Shown piece after piece: positions 1 through 13,100 of a stretch of DNA of 64,000 bases. Under the pieces are notes generated by a model that was not told the origin of the DNA, made no database searches, and saw nothing but the letters and a program-made list of their open reading frames with translations. Source of the DNA: Pachyseris speciosa (Eukaryota > Cnidaria > Anthozoa > Scleractinia > Pachyseridae). Made by a program: the position numbers and the translations under genes. Location: assembly GCA_016490735.1 (NCBI GenBank), contig JAEMWC010001387.1, positions 51,001 to 115,000 on the forward strand, in the 5' to 3' direction. Position 1 is the stretch's first letter; each line of letters opens with the position of its first letter.

Positions 1-1684
1 CTCTAAATCCCGGAAAAAGACAAATGCAGTGATTTCCGCTATATTTTGCCGTGTCCACTAAAGCAAAAGGCTACAATGCGATTTTTGCTTGTATCCAATT
101 TAATTCATGAACTGGAGTTAAGTATACGACTTTTGCTCAGCACGCATCTACCTTGACAAAAATAAATGCACTGTTAGTAATATGGAAGGATTACCGTTAA
201 AGAACATATCCCGCTTGTGAAATGCATTAACAGGAATTTTGAATGGGCATGAAATCCAATTAGCTCAAGTGTTTAATGTAAAGACTTTTGAGCAAGCCAT
301 TATGAAATGTCCTTTTCAACAGAAGGCTGCAGTTTCGATATAGGATTTGAAGCACAATTAAATTGCAACCGAAAAAACTCGACGCCCTTTTCTCTTTGAA
401 AGCATGCAAACATTCCGTGACGAAATGGCTTTTAACATCGTAAAGACCATTAAGACAATAAATTATTTCTTTTACAATTACTGATTGATCATAAAAACAA
501 TTTAGGATCCTAACCCCATGTATTTAAAATCGCTTTTATTGATGAGACAAAAGACTTGGTTGTTAAACATACAATAGGACACGCAATGCGGGAGAAATTG
601 CGTGATGTTCGAAATTTTCTGCAAGTCGCGGTAAACAGGTTTCTTTTCCAGAAATATTCCAAGCATTTGATCCTCTTACAAGGCAGGGATAAAAAAGACA
701 TTCTGATAATTTCTCGCAGCGATGTTCTTGAAAAGATAGTTAACTGAATGCAATTTTGTCTTCACCAATTAGAGACTGAATAATTAAAATTAATAGTTCA
801 ATTTCGTGTTTGCGTGTTTCAGTGATTTTAGAAGAGATTGACTTGTTGAAATCTTTCGTGAGCTTTACATTTGCTTCAGAAAGTTGATTCGAGTTTTAGT
901 TTTTACTGAAAATATTGCTGATTATACAACTTAAGTAGTCAGCTGAAGTAGGCGCCTGGTATCTGCGAGCAAATGACTCCTTTAATCTCATTTGGATTGC
1001 GGCTAGAATCGTAAATAAAAAGGTTACTGTTTGAGAGTTTTTAAACTGCTGAAATATAAATGCCTGATCGAATAACAGCTCAAGCTGTGGTATAGCGAAT
1101 TAAATAGAAACTGATTTAAATTGAAGGCCAACCGCAGACTAAGACATGTTCCACGTCCAATGAAATTAGTAATATTAAGGCAAACTGATGTTGTTTAGAA
1201 TGTCTGCCACATTCTGTTAGTTGTAACAGGAATACCAGTCTTGCTTGCACTTGATATCGCATCCTGTACAAACAAAGTTTATCTTATCAAACTTCCTTTG
1301 GTTATGTTGGCCTGACTGTCGTAATTCCGTGTGCAGTGAATTGACGTGTCATGCGCATGTGCGGAATGTCGAATCAAGTGAAAGCGAAAAGAACTGCGTG
1401 AGTGGAGGCCACGCGCGAAGAACCCTTTCCTGCGCCTGCCCAACAGAGTATTTCATATAATTCCTTTTAGGCGTCCACCTGGCAAACTCGGAATGAACCC
1501 AGCTCTTTAAATATTTATTCATATGAAATCTACTGAAAAGCCCTTTCTTGTGGTACTGTTTATTATACTGTACAAGGAGGCTTTCTTTGTAAGTCTGTAG
1601 ACGGAATTCTGAGGTGCGAACATTCAAGTAAAAGCTACTGCTTAAGGAGCTGTATCTTATGCTGGGCTGAACATTTAAGAGGGC

Positions 1685-2045
1685 AAATTCTCAGCAGTAC
1701 TTTCCTTAGGTGTTTCTCACTTAACCCTGTCACTCTCAAGAGTGACTTTATAGATTTTACTCTGTGTGAATGATATATGAAATAAATCATATATGAGGAC
1801 ATCTTCTCAGCAGTTTTTTTCCTTAGGTGTTTCTCCCTTAACCCTTTCGCTCCCAAGAGAGTGAATGATATATAAAATAAATCATATATGAGGTGCGGAA
1901 ATGAAATGAAATGAAGAAATGATCCTCGCAGTTGCGAACACAATTTATGCAATTGCGTAAAGAAGCCTGAATTCAGATTCTACTCTGCCGGTGATTTTAC
2001 TCGTCAAAGGGCGATCCCTTGGGAGTGAAAGGGTTCAGCAGTTGC
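1685..2045. repeat. Degenerate repeat block with SINE-type and MITE-type pieces
   Basis: Contains TTAACCCT..CTC-CCAAGAG edges at about 1720 and 1840 and GGGAGTGAAAGGGTT at about 2020, the ends of the TTAA-targeted MITE also seen at 5956-6158. It also holds the ATATGAAATAAATCATATATG stretch and GAAATGAAATGAAATGAAGA stretch shared with the SINE array at 49056-49710. Confidence 0.55.
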
Positions 2046-2484
2046 AGCAACAGGATACAGTTCGCTACAGATTGTGGTTTCGGTAACCAACTGGGGGTAT
2101 GACAGGTGGTCAGCCCATCGCCCACCCTCCACATAACCCTTAGACGTATATTAGGATGGACCACATCAATGGGAAATACGTTCCTTACTCTTTGCGATAA
2201 GCGTGTGGGTTTTCGTTTGCTCTTTGCGATCAATATGTGGGTTCTTTTATGTCCCCTTCAAGATTTGCGTGAGGAGATGATGGAGACCAGGCCAACGACT
2301 TAAAGGAGCAGTGTCGTGGGAATTATCCGCGGATCACCAGTGAAGTAAAATAAAAATGAATTTTACACGAAAAAATGAGCCACAGTATGTTGGGTGAGTG
2401 AGTGGGTAAGGTCAAATATGGACTGATAGCGGCTGCCATAGGCGCCTTTACAGGCTGATGTCCGATCTCACCCAAGAGAAGCAT

Positions 2485-2563
2485 TGTAAACCGCCTTGAA
2501 ACTATGTAATATGTGCAGTATATAAACCCATTACCACTACAATTACCATTACCATTATTACCA
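2485..2563 (+). repeat. SINE 3' tail fragment with CCATTA repeats
   Basis: GTAAACCGCCTTGAAACTATG, then a TATATAAA stretch and a decayed CCATTA run. The same tail is found at 28110-28165, 36735-36802 and 54006-54080. Confidence 0.65.
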
Positions 2564-2873
2564 ATTTCATCTAAAATGCAAGAGGGGGAACTTAAAAACG
2601 TCGGCCCGACTTTTTCAAGTTGGCAACATTTTCATCTTGGCCAAGCGTAACCCAAAACACTGATTTATGAATGGTTCCCGCCGTTTTGAAGAAACTTTGG
2701 CCATTATTTTTCGTTTGCCATCGGTAAACAGGTCTCTTTTGCTTTCCAGATTTTTACTAACAATCCATCATACTGCCCCTGTATCGCCAATGCACAATGA
2801 CGCGATTTATCTGAACAACAGCAGATGATGGGCACACAGCCAGTATGATCTCACCAGTTATGTTAAAACAATA

Positions 2874-2945
2874 GCTTGCTCAGGTGGTAACTGCTTTGGA
2901 CTGCTGAGCGTAAGGTCGCAGGGTCAAATTCCAAGCCGGACCCCT
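2874..2945 (+). repeat. Decayed tRNA-like SINE head
   Basis: A-box-like GCTCAGGTGG and B-box-like GGTCAAATTCC about 40 bp apart, ending AAGCCGGACC. Its last part is close to the tRNA-like head of the SINE at 36371. Not a working tRNA: the stems do not close. Confidence 0.4.
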
Positions 2946-3785
2946 AACAAGGGTCTTGAAAGAACAAAATTCAATTAAAATGACACTTTTGAATTATTCC
3001 TACCTCTTGGGCTGGTCTCGCGACCAGAAACTTGATAGTTGCGGTCGAATCATAAACCAAAGGCTCTATATCGCTTATGTGGGTCACGGGTACATCATTA
3101 ATCTACGGAGAGATATCCGACAGTCGCAAGATTAAAATTACATAATTACTGATGGCACAATGCCTGGAAGATCTAGACAGTTAAACCTGTCTCACACGAA
3201 GGCGTTGCCTGCCATACACTTTAGATTGGTAGCTAGCGTTTCCGTTGAGTTTTAAAATTTCTTTGACAGTGCGCAATTTTTGCCCTCATCACAGTTTTCA
3301 CGCGGTCAAAGAATGAAACCTGGGAAAACCCGACGGAAATGCTTCCAACGTAGTCTAACTTCAGTTTACCAGCTTTTAACATTTATACCGTGATCCATGG
3401 GAGTTATATCGCAGGGCCCGCGCAGCAAGTTTAGTCAACTGGAGGAAGGGGGGGGGGGGGGGGCATGCTCCCCCGTAAAATTTTTAAATTAAAGTCCTCT
3501 GAAATTGCTGGAAATGCATTTAAAACTAACATGGTATCGTGAAACTTATATACTTTCTGCAACAAAAAAGAGGTCTTTTAAAACAAGAATAATCAGTTTT
3601 CGGTAAAACGTTAAATAAAAAAAGTAAGTTCGACTTTTTACTTTTGAAAAGTAGGGGGGGGGGGAGGGGGGACTAAGGCCCCCAGCCCATCCCCCTACGC
3701 AGTGCCTGTATCGTTAGTGTTTTCCAAGCCTTCTTCAGACGTTCTAATTGCGGGGAACGAAACACAACAAAACTAGGAAACACTA

Positions 3786-3919
3786 CAGTGGAACACCGAT
3801 TTAACGAAGTGCCAAGAGACTGAGGAAATTGGTTCGTTATAACGAGGGTTCATTGTATATATTATTCGTTGTATCGAGGACTTCGTTATATAGAGGCTCG
3901 TTAAATCGAGGTTCCACTT
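3786..3919. mobile_element. Pogo/Tigger-like MITE
   Basis: 134 bp with inverted ends starting CAGTGGAAC and ending GTTCCACTT, flanked by TA on both sides. Interior repeats of a TTAACGA/TATAACGA motif. Lies in PDZRN intron DNA. Confidence 0.75.
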
Positions 3920-4051
3920 TATTTCAAGAGACAGAAGGAGAGAGGACGCCATCTTTTCTCCCGTTCTCGCCGTTTGAACGTCTGCCGGGATATGATCATG
4001 ATGCCTTTTCAGCAAAACAGATGACAGTTCTTTATTATAGTTTATCTGTAC

Positions 4052-4114
4052 CTTCAAAACTTCATCCCATAGTGTAAGTCGTCCATCAAGGTACGCGACA
4101 GAACCAGGATCAAT
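4052..4114 (-). CDS. PDZRN3: PDZRN exon 6: middle of PDZ2 (last exon found in window)
   Basis: 63 nt, 21 codons, acceptor CTTCGCAG and donor GTACAG. Encodes IDPGSVAYLDGRLTLWDEVL, matching the IDPxSxAxxDGRxxxxDxI core of PDZ2 in vertebrate PDZRN proteins. The next exon should start with an NG-type turn in phase 0; I did not find it in 1-4051, so it probably lies off the left edge. Confidence 0.9.
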
Positions 4115-7100
4115 CTGCGAAGATGTAAACACGATAAGTTGAGATCATAATCCTGCAGTGCAGTCCAGTCCAGTCCAGGGTTTAGTGCTCAAGACTCTGG
4201 ACTGGTACGTTTGTGGGAGGTTGGGATTAAGGATGGGGGAGGAATGGGAGGCGAAGGGGTGAAGATTCGATTGTTGGCGTGTTTGGATTAAAGTTCCTTT
4301 CACTATGGGACAGAAATATAAAATAAAATGCGCATTCTTTTTCCAACAGACCGAAATTTGAATGCAAGTGATATCTGACAGTGGGTTGGTGGATAATGTG
4401 CTGGCAACAATACACATGCCTACCCTACAAATAGAAGGTAGAGAAGTTTTCTCAGTGGTAGCCTATGGTTTAGCGGGAGGAATAAGAACAACGAGACTCA
4501 GCCATTGTTGCACTGGACCCAGGGACAGAGTCGTTTAACGCCGGTGGAGGGGAGAGGAGAGAAGGTAGCCCCTACGCTTAAAGAAGTGTCCCCTGGGCCT
4601 TGGAGGTTCCCTTAATTATTCTAGCGCCCCTCAATAAAATGTTGCTGCCAAAGATGAAAGTGTTAGCGAGGCTATTGATGCCGGAAAGAAAACGTATTGT
4701 GAGAATCCCTTCAAACAATACGTTTTATTGAGTTTATTCAGAATTGGCATTGCCTAAGATTTCATGTAAGCCGGTAAATACTTGTCCCCAATATCGACCT
4801 ACTTTGAGCTCTCACATCAAATTAACACCCAGTTCTAAGCAAGTTTTGGCGGTACACAGCCGCTTCACAGTTTTTCAGTCCCCTGCTGTACTTAAAGTAC
4901 AAGCTTTCATCCCTCCACTTAAATGTACGTTCCCAAATAATTGAAGACTTCCTTGTCTCGTTAAAAGTAAAGCATGAATTTCGTTTGAAACATTTCAACA
5001 AATTCCAAGGGAAGCTAGTTCAGGGTGGGCTGCAGTGAAACATTGAACACGATATCGTTTGTTTAACATACACTGATTTATTGCTTTGTCAACTTTTGAG
5101 GTTTCACAACCTTAAAAATCTACTCGTTTATTTGTTCCCCTGGAATCACAGGAAAACAGTGGATGGCGCAATAATAAGATCACTTTTGGCGGTCTTTTTT
5201 GTTCGCATACCAGTAATAGGATGATGGCTGGACGCTAACAAGATTATTTTGACTGGGCAAGTGTGTTTATATTAACGCTAACAAGATTATGGGAACTCCT
5301 ATACGCAGTAGGCAAGCAGTCTCCGTCATAGTGGAAATTCAAAGTTCATACACAATGTTTTTTGAATCCGTCAGCGCAAACCTATATTGACGAGAACTCT
5401 GTATGTTTTTAACCTTGCGTATGTTCGGCTTCCCAGACACATTTGCAGAGGATATGCGATGGTTATAGTGATACCCCTTAATACGTCAGGAGGGGCCCAG
5501 TTAGTTTCTCACCGGGTGCAAGGGGTGTTTTTTTTTTCAGTTGTCTGTCGTTGGCAGATGTCGAAACATTGAGTGGACTCCATTTAAAACATTGTCTCTG
5601 TAACCTAAGAGAACCTATTTTTCCTTCTCAGATAAGAACTAAATAGATACTTAGTATTACGAATTACTAAGGTAATCTAACGAATAACGTGGAGTAATCA
5701 TTTGCTAGACTAGCATATCATCAAGGGAGAGAAGCAACACTTCTCGTCATTTCACACTGGGTTTGCTGTGATGGACTAGCATCTATTTCTTCAGTTACAA
5801 TGGAATCCCGCTCTACGGGCACCCGCTCTAGGGACACCCGCTTATAACGGATAGTTTACTTTGTCCCAACAACTAAAAAGGTCATATATTTTCTCTTCAA
5901 TTATCCCGCTTAATACGGACACCCGGATAATGCGTCCCTTTGGTGCCCGTATTAACCCTTTTACTCCCAAGATCTGAAAGCTAATTCTCCTGACCAATAT
6001 CATACATTTGTTTGTTGACTATTCTTGAGAATTTGGTGTTTTATCAAGACCTTACCCACTAACTGATTATTTTCTTAATGCTCATAACCTCTCTGCTTGA
6101 TAGCATATTAAAGTTGTAAAGAGAATTTCAATGCTGGTCACCCCTGGGAGTGAAAGGGTTAACGGGATTCCACTCTACAGTTCCACGCCGTGGGACACTT
6201 AGTCCCTTTAACCTTCACCTTGTTCACTCACACAGTTTCATTTTTTCATCTCTAATTATCAGAACACAAAAAAAGTCCCTCAAATAAAACACCACACCTT
6301 GGGTACTATTACATTAGTTTCGAAGCCTACGTAGTTCGGATAGTGACGAGGGAAATTGTTCACAATTTAACACCGAGCCGAGAGGTGTGGTCTGCACTTT
6401 ACGTCATATAGTCTTCATACTTTGGCAAGTAGTCAAATGGTGAAGTGAAATTGAAATACAAAGAATGCAAGGAGATACGTCTGGACAGGTGCTCAAATGC
6501 TTACCTCGCACACATGCACCGTAGATTCGTCTTCTTCGCCGCAACAGAATGTTAATCCTAGGTCGCTATTTGCTATCCACAGAGTTATTTCCTGGAAAGA
6601 TGATTAAAACAAGTTAACCTGAAGAGTAAGATACGGCAAAATCGAAAGGGGAACTAAACTTGTGGATCTGATATTTCTTCCATCTTTAACATGTTAGCAC
6701 AAAGATCAGTGATCAATAACTTGGTGATAACGATAAAGATCAGTAGTAAAGGGAGATGTCTACAGAGAAGAAAACTCTAGATCTCCTAGAGTAGTCGAAC
6801 ACAGACCTTATCCACACTAGAAGGGAAGGCTCTAGGCCTCTAGAGACGGGTCTTTTTTATTTTTGTGGGGGTGGGGTTGGTTTTCCAAACCAGAGAATTC
6901 GAGTGAATTTTCTTTTCCTCAAATGTAAGATATTCCCTTGCTGTATTACGCTAAGCACGGTTGCCTCTGGCTAAAAAACGTTGCAGGAGTCATTTTGTAT
7001 TTGTATTTCCGCTTGCAAAACAAAATATGTGGACCCTCAGAGAGCAAGGTCATTTACCAGATTTGCTGTAAAATGCTTTCTTCAAGCCTCAAGCATGATA

Positions 7101-10100
7101 ATGCCCAATGAATAAGACGCTGAATTAAATTTTCTACAATAGACAGACGTTTAGATTCAACGTATTACTATGAAAACGTTACAATTGGAGTTTAATAACT
7201 GTTTATCATTCCAGAGATCTCAAATACGTCCTGAGCCATTTCCTTCACACAGCTTGACCTTGCAACATATGGTGAACGTATGGCAAGTTGTTTCGACGTT
7301 TTTAGCTTGCGGATAAGATCTCACAGGGCGACCATTTCAGTTCAATATGTTCATCACTACTTTCCCATAAAGCCTTTTATTAGTAGTGGTTACACACACC
7401 TTGGGTTGGGGGTCTTCCAGAGGGTAAATGGCTTGGGTTTGGTTTAGCTCAGGTTTCACTTTACCCTTGGGGATGCGGTTACACAGTAAAAGACCATGAC
7501 ACCCCTCAGGGTAAAATATAATTAGATATGAGCTAACTGACCTTGTGAATTGGCGGGAAAAGTGGAGATCAACATGGATGACACGAATCGAGATCTAGTA
7601 AGATTAATTTCAGTGATTCTCCTGCTTATTATTCGACAGTCTTCCATAAACATAACAGTCCAGCAGTTTTTTGCGAGAAGACACCGAAGAAGGCGCTTTC
7701 GATTACGCTACCTGCAAGGTTTGTCGGCATTGTATTTAAATTTACGAGCTCGTCGCCAATTTGCTCGCCAGCCTAGAAGAGCTTGGGTATTTCCACGACC
7801 ACAGAACTGGTTTCAGGAACTTCTAAATAACAATGCACTGGATCACTGAAATTAGCCAAGTGCTTCAGAGGTCACCTCAGAGCGCCTCACGCGATTTCCT
7901 GTATTAGCTGCGTTCTGCTTTATGATTGGCCAAGCCACCTCAGGGAGCAGATAAACCGTACTTTTCAGTTCAGGAACTGTCATGGGAAATTCTTTTGTTC
8001 TTTTTTATGTGTCCATGGAAATAACCCTAGGGCAGTTTCGGTCTGGGAAAAGCGGTTACACACAAAAAAGTCTTTTCCTGTGGGCAAACGCTATTTACCC
8101 ATGGGTAAAAGGGCTAGTATAACCACGACTATTGTTATCTTCCAAAGGAAATCTCTGTTTTCAATTAAAGCTTCCTTTTCCTAAGTGGAAATTTGAGAAA
8201 TCCACCCAGTTTCTACTTTGGCGTTCTACCGGTGATAAAGGGTGAAATATAAACCGATACACACCTCGTATTCGTAGTCGAACTCGGGGTCAAAGTAAAT
8301 TTCATCGGAAACTGCCGTGACGTAAGGCTGTTCTTGAAACTGAGAGTTCGAATTCTCATCCACGTGGTTTACATAGTTCACATCTTTCACAAGAAGCGTC
8401 ACTCGTGGAAGAGTGCCCTGCTCGCTACTAACAATGTTCTCCGAGCTTGGCAGACTCTCACTTGTGGAACGCAAGTTCTCTACATCGTCCCTGCAAAATG
8501 ATTCTAACCGACGGCGCGAGCATTCGGAGCTGCTTGTCCCATCATCGAGAGATTTCTCGAATGGATTCAACAGGTCCTGCCTTGGACTGTATCTGTCGTG
8601 TATTCCACTATCTGTGTCCATACTCTCGACTTCTTGAGGAAAGCAGAGATCCGTCTGTGTTCCTGTAGAGGTTAACCGCGGTACGCAGTCTTCCAGAGGA
8701 GGTTCTGTCACGCGCTTGCGTTTCACTAAAATATGCAGCGGTTCGGTGGCGCTTTTGATAGCTTCAACAGCTGTGGCGTGACTTGCTTCTGACAAGTCTG
8801 TTCCGTTGACCTGAGATGGAAAGATATCAAAGTAACAATAAAAAACAATGATTTACGATTTTAAAATGTTCAGCGCCATTGTGCCGCTTTGTAAAATTTC
8901 TGCAAAGCGTCCCCGTCTGATACCACCTGTTGATGAACTCTAGACATTTGTTCGACGAAACTGCATTTTCTTGAATATCAGTATTGCTAACCAAAGCATA
9001 GGGTTTTCATGTTAAACCTTGCGTTGTCTAAGAGATGCGAAAAACGTCGTTTGTGAAAAACATAAAAAGTCTTTGTAAGCAAGTAGTGAAAGCCGAAACT
9101 CTGGACGAAACTGTGCGGTGGCAAACGGTTGGACGAACATAATTTCATTGGACATTGCAGAAACTCTCAGAGACTCACCTGAGGTGATCGTCTCTAGGTT
9201 TTCACAACAAAGGCATTTGTTCAATGGATGAGTGTTTGAGCCGATCAAAAGATATGGCTGCTATATGGAAAGGTGGTAAGGGGAGATGGTCATCAGAGGG
9301 GGAGATGGAGATGGTTGTTAGAAAAGGGGCGGCCATAAATAGAAAAACAAATAAGCATTTAACTATGAGTCCTGCAGCATTTAATAACACTTTTTCTGGT
9401 ATGTTGACTAACTGGACGCCATTGTGCAGTCCAAATTCCACTGATAACTCCAGGTTATCAAAGATAGTCTGGCGTCCTGAATACGAGCAAACAGTTATAG
9501 CTTCAGGGGCGGACCCAGGATTTTTTTGAAGGGGGGGTTGTAAGTACAAGAGAAGGTAAAAGCCCCCGTGCCAAGGGAATGGAGAGCTTGGCACTCTAAA
9601 GTCCTGTTTTAACACTGATCATGTTCTGAATATGTAGATTTTTGCCATTTTGATTTTAGAGGAATATTATGTACTAAAAAGAGTGGAGAAAGATACTTAT
9701 TTGTCGCTTTTCCGACCTGTTTCATCAAACAGACTGGCTTGAAAGAGCCATCTTGGATGAGCCTTTACAAAGGCTTTACATATCTTGTCCACCTCAAATG
9801 TATCAGAGTAGTGCACGGCGATAACTGCGAGATCAGGGAATCGCTCTTCAGTTGACCTAGACAAGGTATTGATCTGTTTCATAAGTGAAAACGACCACAC
9901 AGCTTCTGCGCTTGTTATCGGTAGAGTGCAGGCAATTACCAGAAGGTGATGCACATGTATGTTTGAAAAATATCTTGATGGCGAGCACAGAGTGCAAGTA
10001 AAAGGTTGTTTGGAAGCTCCCTATCTGTTGACTACCAGAGTGTTTTCCATCTATACAGCTCATTTCCAAGGGATTTGGGAAATGTGCAATGTCTTTCTTC

Positions 10101-13100
10101 CAGTACAACATGTCTTCTTGTTCATCATGTATATGTAGCTACTCAGTGCCTTAGTTACGATAATCAGTGGTACTAGACACGCAGGTGTGGCGATCTTCAT
10201 CAGAAAATCGATCTTGCATTTGGGTGATTAATAGCCTCCTTTGCAGCCATTGTTTGTGTCGGTCCTATTCTCCCTCCCCACCAACGTCTGCTGAACCGAG
10301 CCGGACATTCCATTCCCATTGTGTCAGAGTATCCAATCAGGAGGGAGAATAGAACTAACACAAACAACGGCCGCAAAGGAGGCAACGGTAACTTAGCCAC
10401 CGAAATGTAAAAGCCATGATGTGATTGGTCAGTTCCTGGAATGGAATGTTCAGCTCAGTTCAGCAGACGTTGGTGGGTAGGGAGAATATGACCGACACAA
10501 ACAACGGCTGCGAAGGAGGCTAGGTGATTAAGGAGTCGAGAAAAGGAATACCTACAGTCTTCTTGTAATGATCGGAGCTTCGACTCCATCTTTCGAGCTG
10601 TTGTTGACTACATCAGTCGTAAAATGCATGATTTTCCTCTAAATTAACAAACACTCAATCGGCGATCAGTCACGTTTGAAACAAATTTATACTATTATTT
10701 TTGTGATGAGAAAGGGACAGCCAAGGGGAGCCAGAAAAAGTTCAATAACTTCCCAAATGGGGGGTTGCAACCCCCTCAACCCTCCCCCTGGATCCGCCTC
10801 TGAGCTTTGATGATAACGTTCTGTGTTGTTTAGATTGTCTAGAAAGGGGGGCTCAAACAAAGGAACTCTTTAAAGTCTTGGAATTGGGTGACTCTTGTCT
10901 GTTTCAAGTTAAAACAATCTTTGTAATGTTTTTATAGGGGCACAAAGTGTTAAAAACCCTTTTTTGCGCGCTTTTTTCGCAACCTAGATAGATTTGAATT
11001 CAAAATGAATATCTGTGAACTTTTACTCCAGTGTCAAAGCATTTTTATCATAGGTTATATCAACAAACATTGAAAGCGTTTGAAAAGCCTGCGGCAAATT
11101 CCAGCCCCCACCCTACCCCATCCCCCCTCCCCCCCGGCACAACAGTTATAACAATCGAGGTTTCCTGTCTGCAGTCCCTATTTTGCATTTAACAAAAGTG
11201 GTTTGTTTCCCTTCCAGGCAATCGATACTCGCTAAAAACAACAATAGAAATAGGAGTTAATCTTTTTTTCTTTGACATGCTTTCGCGCACTACATTTAAA
11301 GCACATTAAGGGGACGATGTGGTTGCATTTCACGACAATTCTTGACCTTCCGCCAGCGTGGGACAGGACGATACCAATTACATGAAATCAATATCAACAC
11401 CTGCTTTTACGATTTGTGTTACAATCTTCATACTAGACAAATGACCGTCAGTTCTCACGTATTGACAGTCGTGGGAATCAATCAGCTGTGGAAAAATGGT
11501 TCACATAACAAGAAATAAGCACCGTAAGCGTGAAGGTGCGGACGAAAGGGTGGAGAAATTATATTTTCTTTTTATAAGTCGGGACAAATTATAGAAGCCG
11601 TTTGTTGTCAGGTTATCAGAACTGTAAACTGACTGCCCCCTGGAACGTACAAAGCATGAAAAGTTTCAAAGTGATAACTGCCCTTTCAAAAGTAGATTTT
11701 CTCCGCAATTTGACAGCAACTGTAATGACTTGTCGAGACTTCGTTGAACTTGGCGCCAAAGAAGTTCGCATCTGGTAAGGTGCAGGCGAAAATATCGAGA
11801 AACATTCTGTTCCAGCAAGGAACAAAGTTAGAAACAAACTAGGAAAGAAAGTTAGCTAAATGCGTTTCTGTGGAGTGACAAAATGCCCTTTTATTAAGAA
11901 AACTAAAAAATTTCAGCGCGTAAAAGAAATGTTAACGAGAGGACTTTTATTAATGTTGCAAGCCACACTGAATGTGAAATATCGACACAATAATTCGTAT
12001 TTTAATTAACATGATTACAAGAAACCACATCCTGTAAGTAACAGACAATCTCACGAACTTCTTGAACTTTTAGACAATTCCTCTACAAGTTTGAAAACGT
12101 TTCGTTGATGGAGCAAAAATCTGGCCCGCTAACGAAGCATTCTCGATTATCCAATAGACTTGCCTAAAAAGAAATCGATTCCCCAGCTGTGGATTTTACC
12201 ACCCTTTGGTAATTCTCGTTTTTTCTAACTCAATTTTCGATTCAAATGGATTACCATTTTTGGTGATAAATGGAAGGCGAGAAATTCAAGGTCGTGAATT
12301 GGCTCATTGAAACTGATAAGAAGTAGAATTTTCGCATATGTTTTTCGTAACAGGGAGAGATCGCCTTGGCAATGGAAGGAATATAAACCTACTAAACCCT
12401 AGTAGCCGTTCTGTGAAGTCAACCATATTTTTTGGGTCTCACTTGATCCTTTCTTATGAACAACTAAGAAATCAAGATAGCAGCTCATATTTTCGATACC
12501 TTGTTAAAAATAATCATATAAATATTATTTTTTGTTTGTATAAACATATCGGACCCCATAATTCGTACCCAAGCAATTAAAATTTTGCAGTATTCCTGAG
12601 AAAATAAATTCTCACCCTTTGGAGGGAAAGCAACTTTTTTTCTCGTCTGGCAACAGTCTTGATCAAGTGAAGTGTGTTTGGCTGGCTGACAAAATGCATC
12701 ACAGGCAATTGGGTGACTATCGTGTGATACAACCCAGGTCGTTTTAATAAAAAGGAGGGATGTCAATTTGCCGCAGGCTGGGCCATATAATAAATATAAT
12801 TTTTTTTCTCCTGATCCAAATATTTTCCAATTTTAGTGTTGGCTCACCGCGGCCAGGCAAATCTTTTCACAGATAAAAATAATATCCTGTAATATTGCAT
12901 GGGAATCGGGGATATCACCGAAAGGATATATTTTAATTAGTGTGATATGCGGAGAAATATGTCCTTTATCCTGAAGCTGGCTGGATATTGAGGATTCTCT
13001 GGGTAGACTAATCAAATTAAACGTGTTAATTCACTCAGGGGATTTTGGCTTGAAAATATCGCTGTGTGTAAGTATGTCTATATATAGCAAACTCCAAAAA

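Larger units (their letters stand above)
9504..10802. mobile_element. Degenerate hAT element with 5-bp target duplication
   Basis: Left end CAGGGGCGGACCCAGG and right end, inverted, CAGAGGCGGATCCAGG, followed on both sides by G-rich runs. AGCTT flanks both ends (9499-9503 and 10803-10807). A transposase C-terminal fragment lies inside in minus orientation, and a second MITE (10232-10522) is nested. Confidence 0.72.

Noticed and set aside
516..747. Plus-strand open frame (FIDETKDLVVKHTIGHAMRE...) ending at 747
   Set aside because: Reads rather like protein, but it has no recognisable family, no clear acceptor upstream, and lies in what should be a PDZRN intron on the other strand.
1..4051. 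Next PDZRN exon (end of PDZ2)
   Set aside because: Searched the minus strand for an acceptor followed by an ING/VNG-type codon run; none found, so it is probably outside the window.
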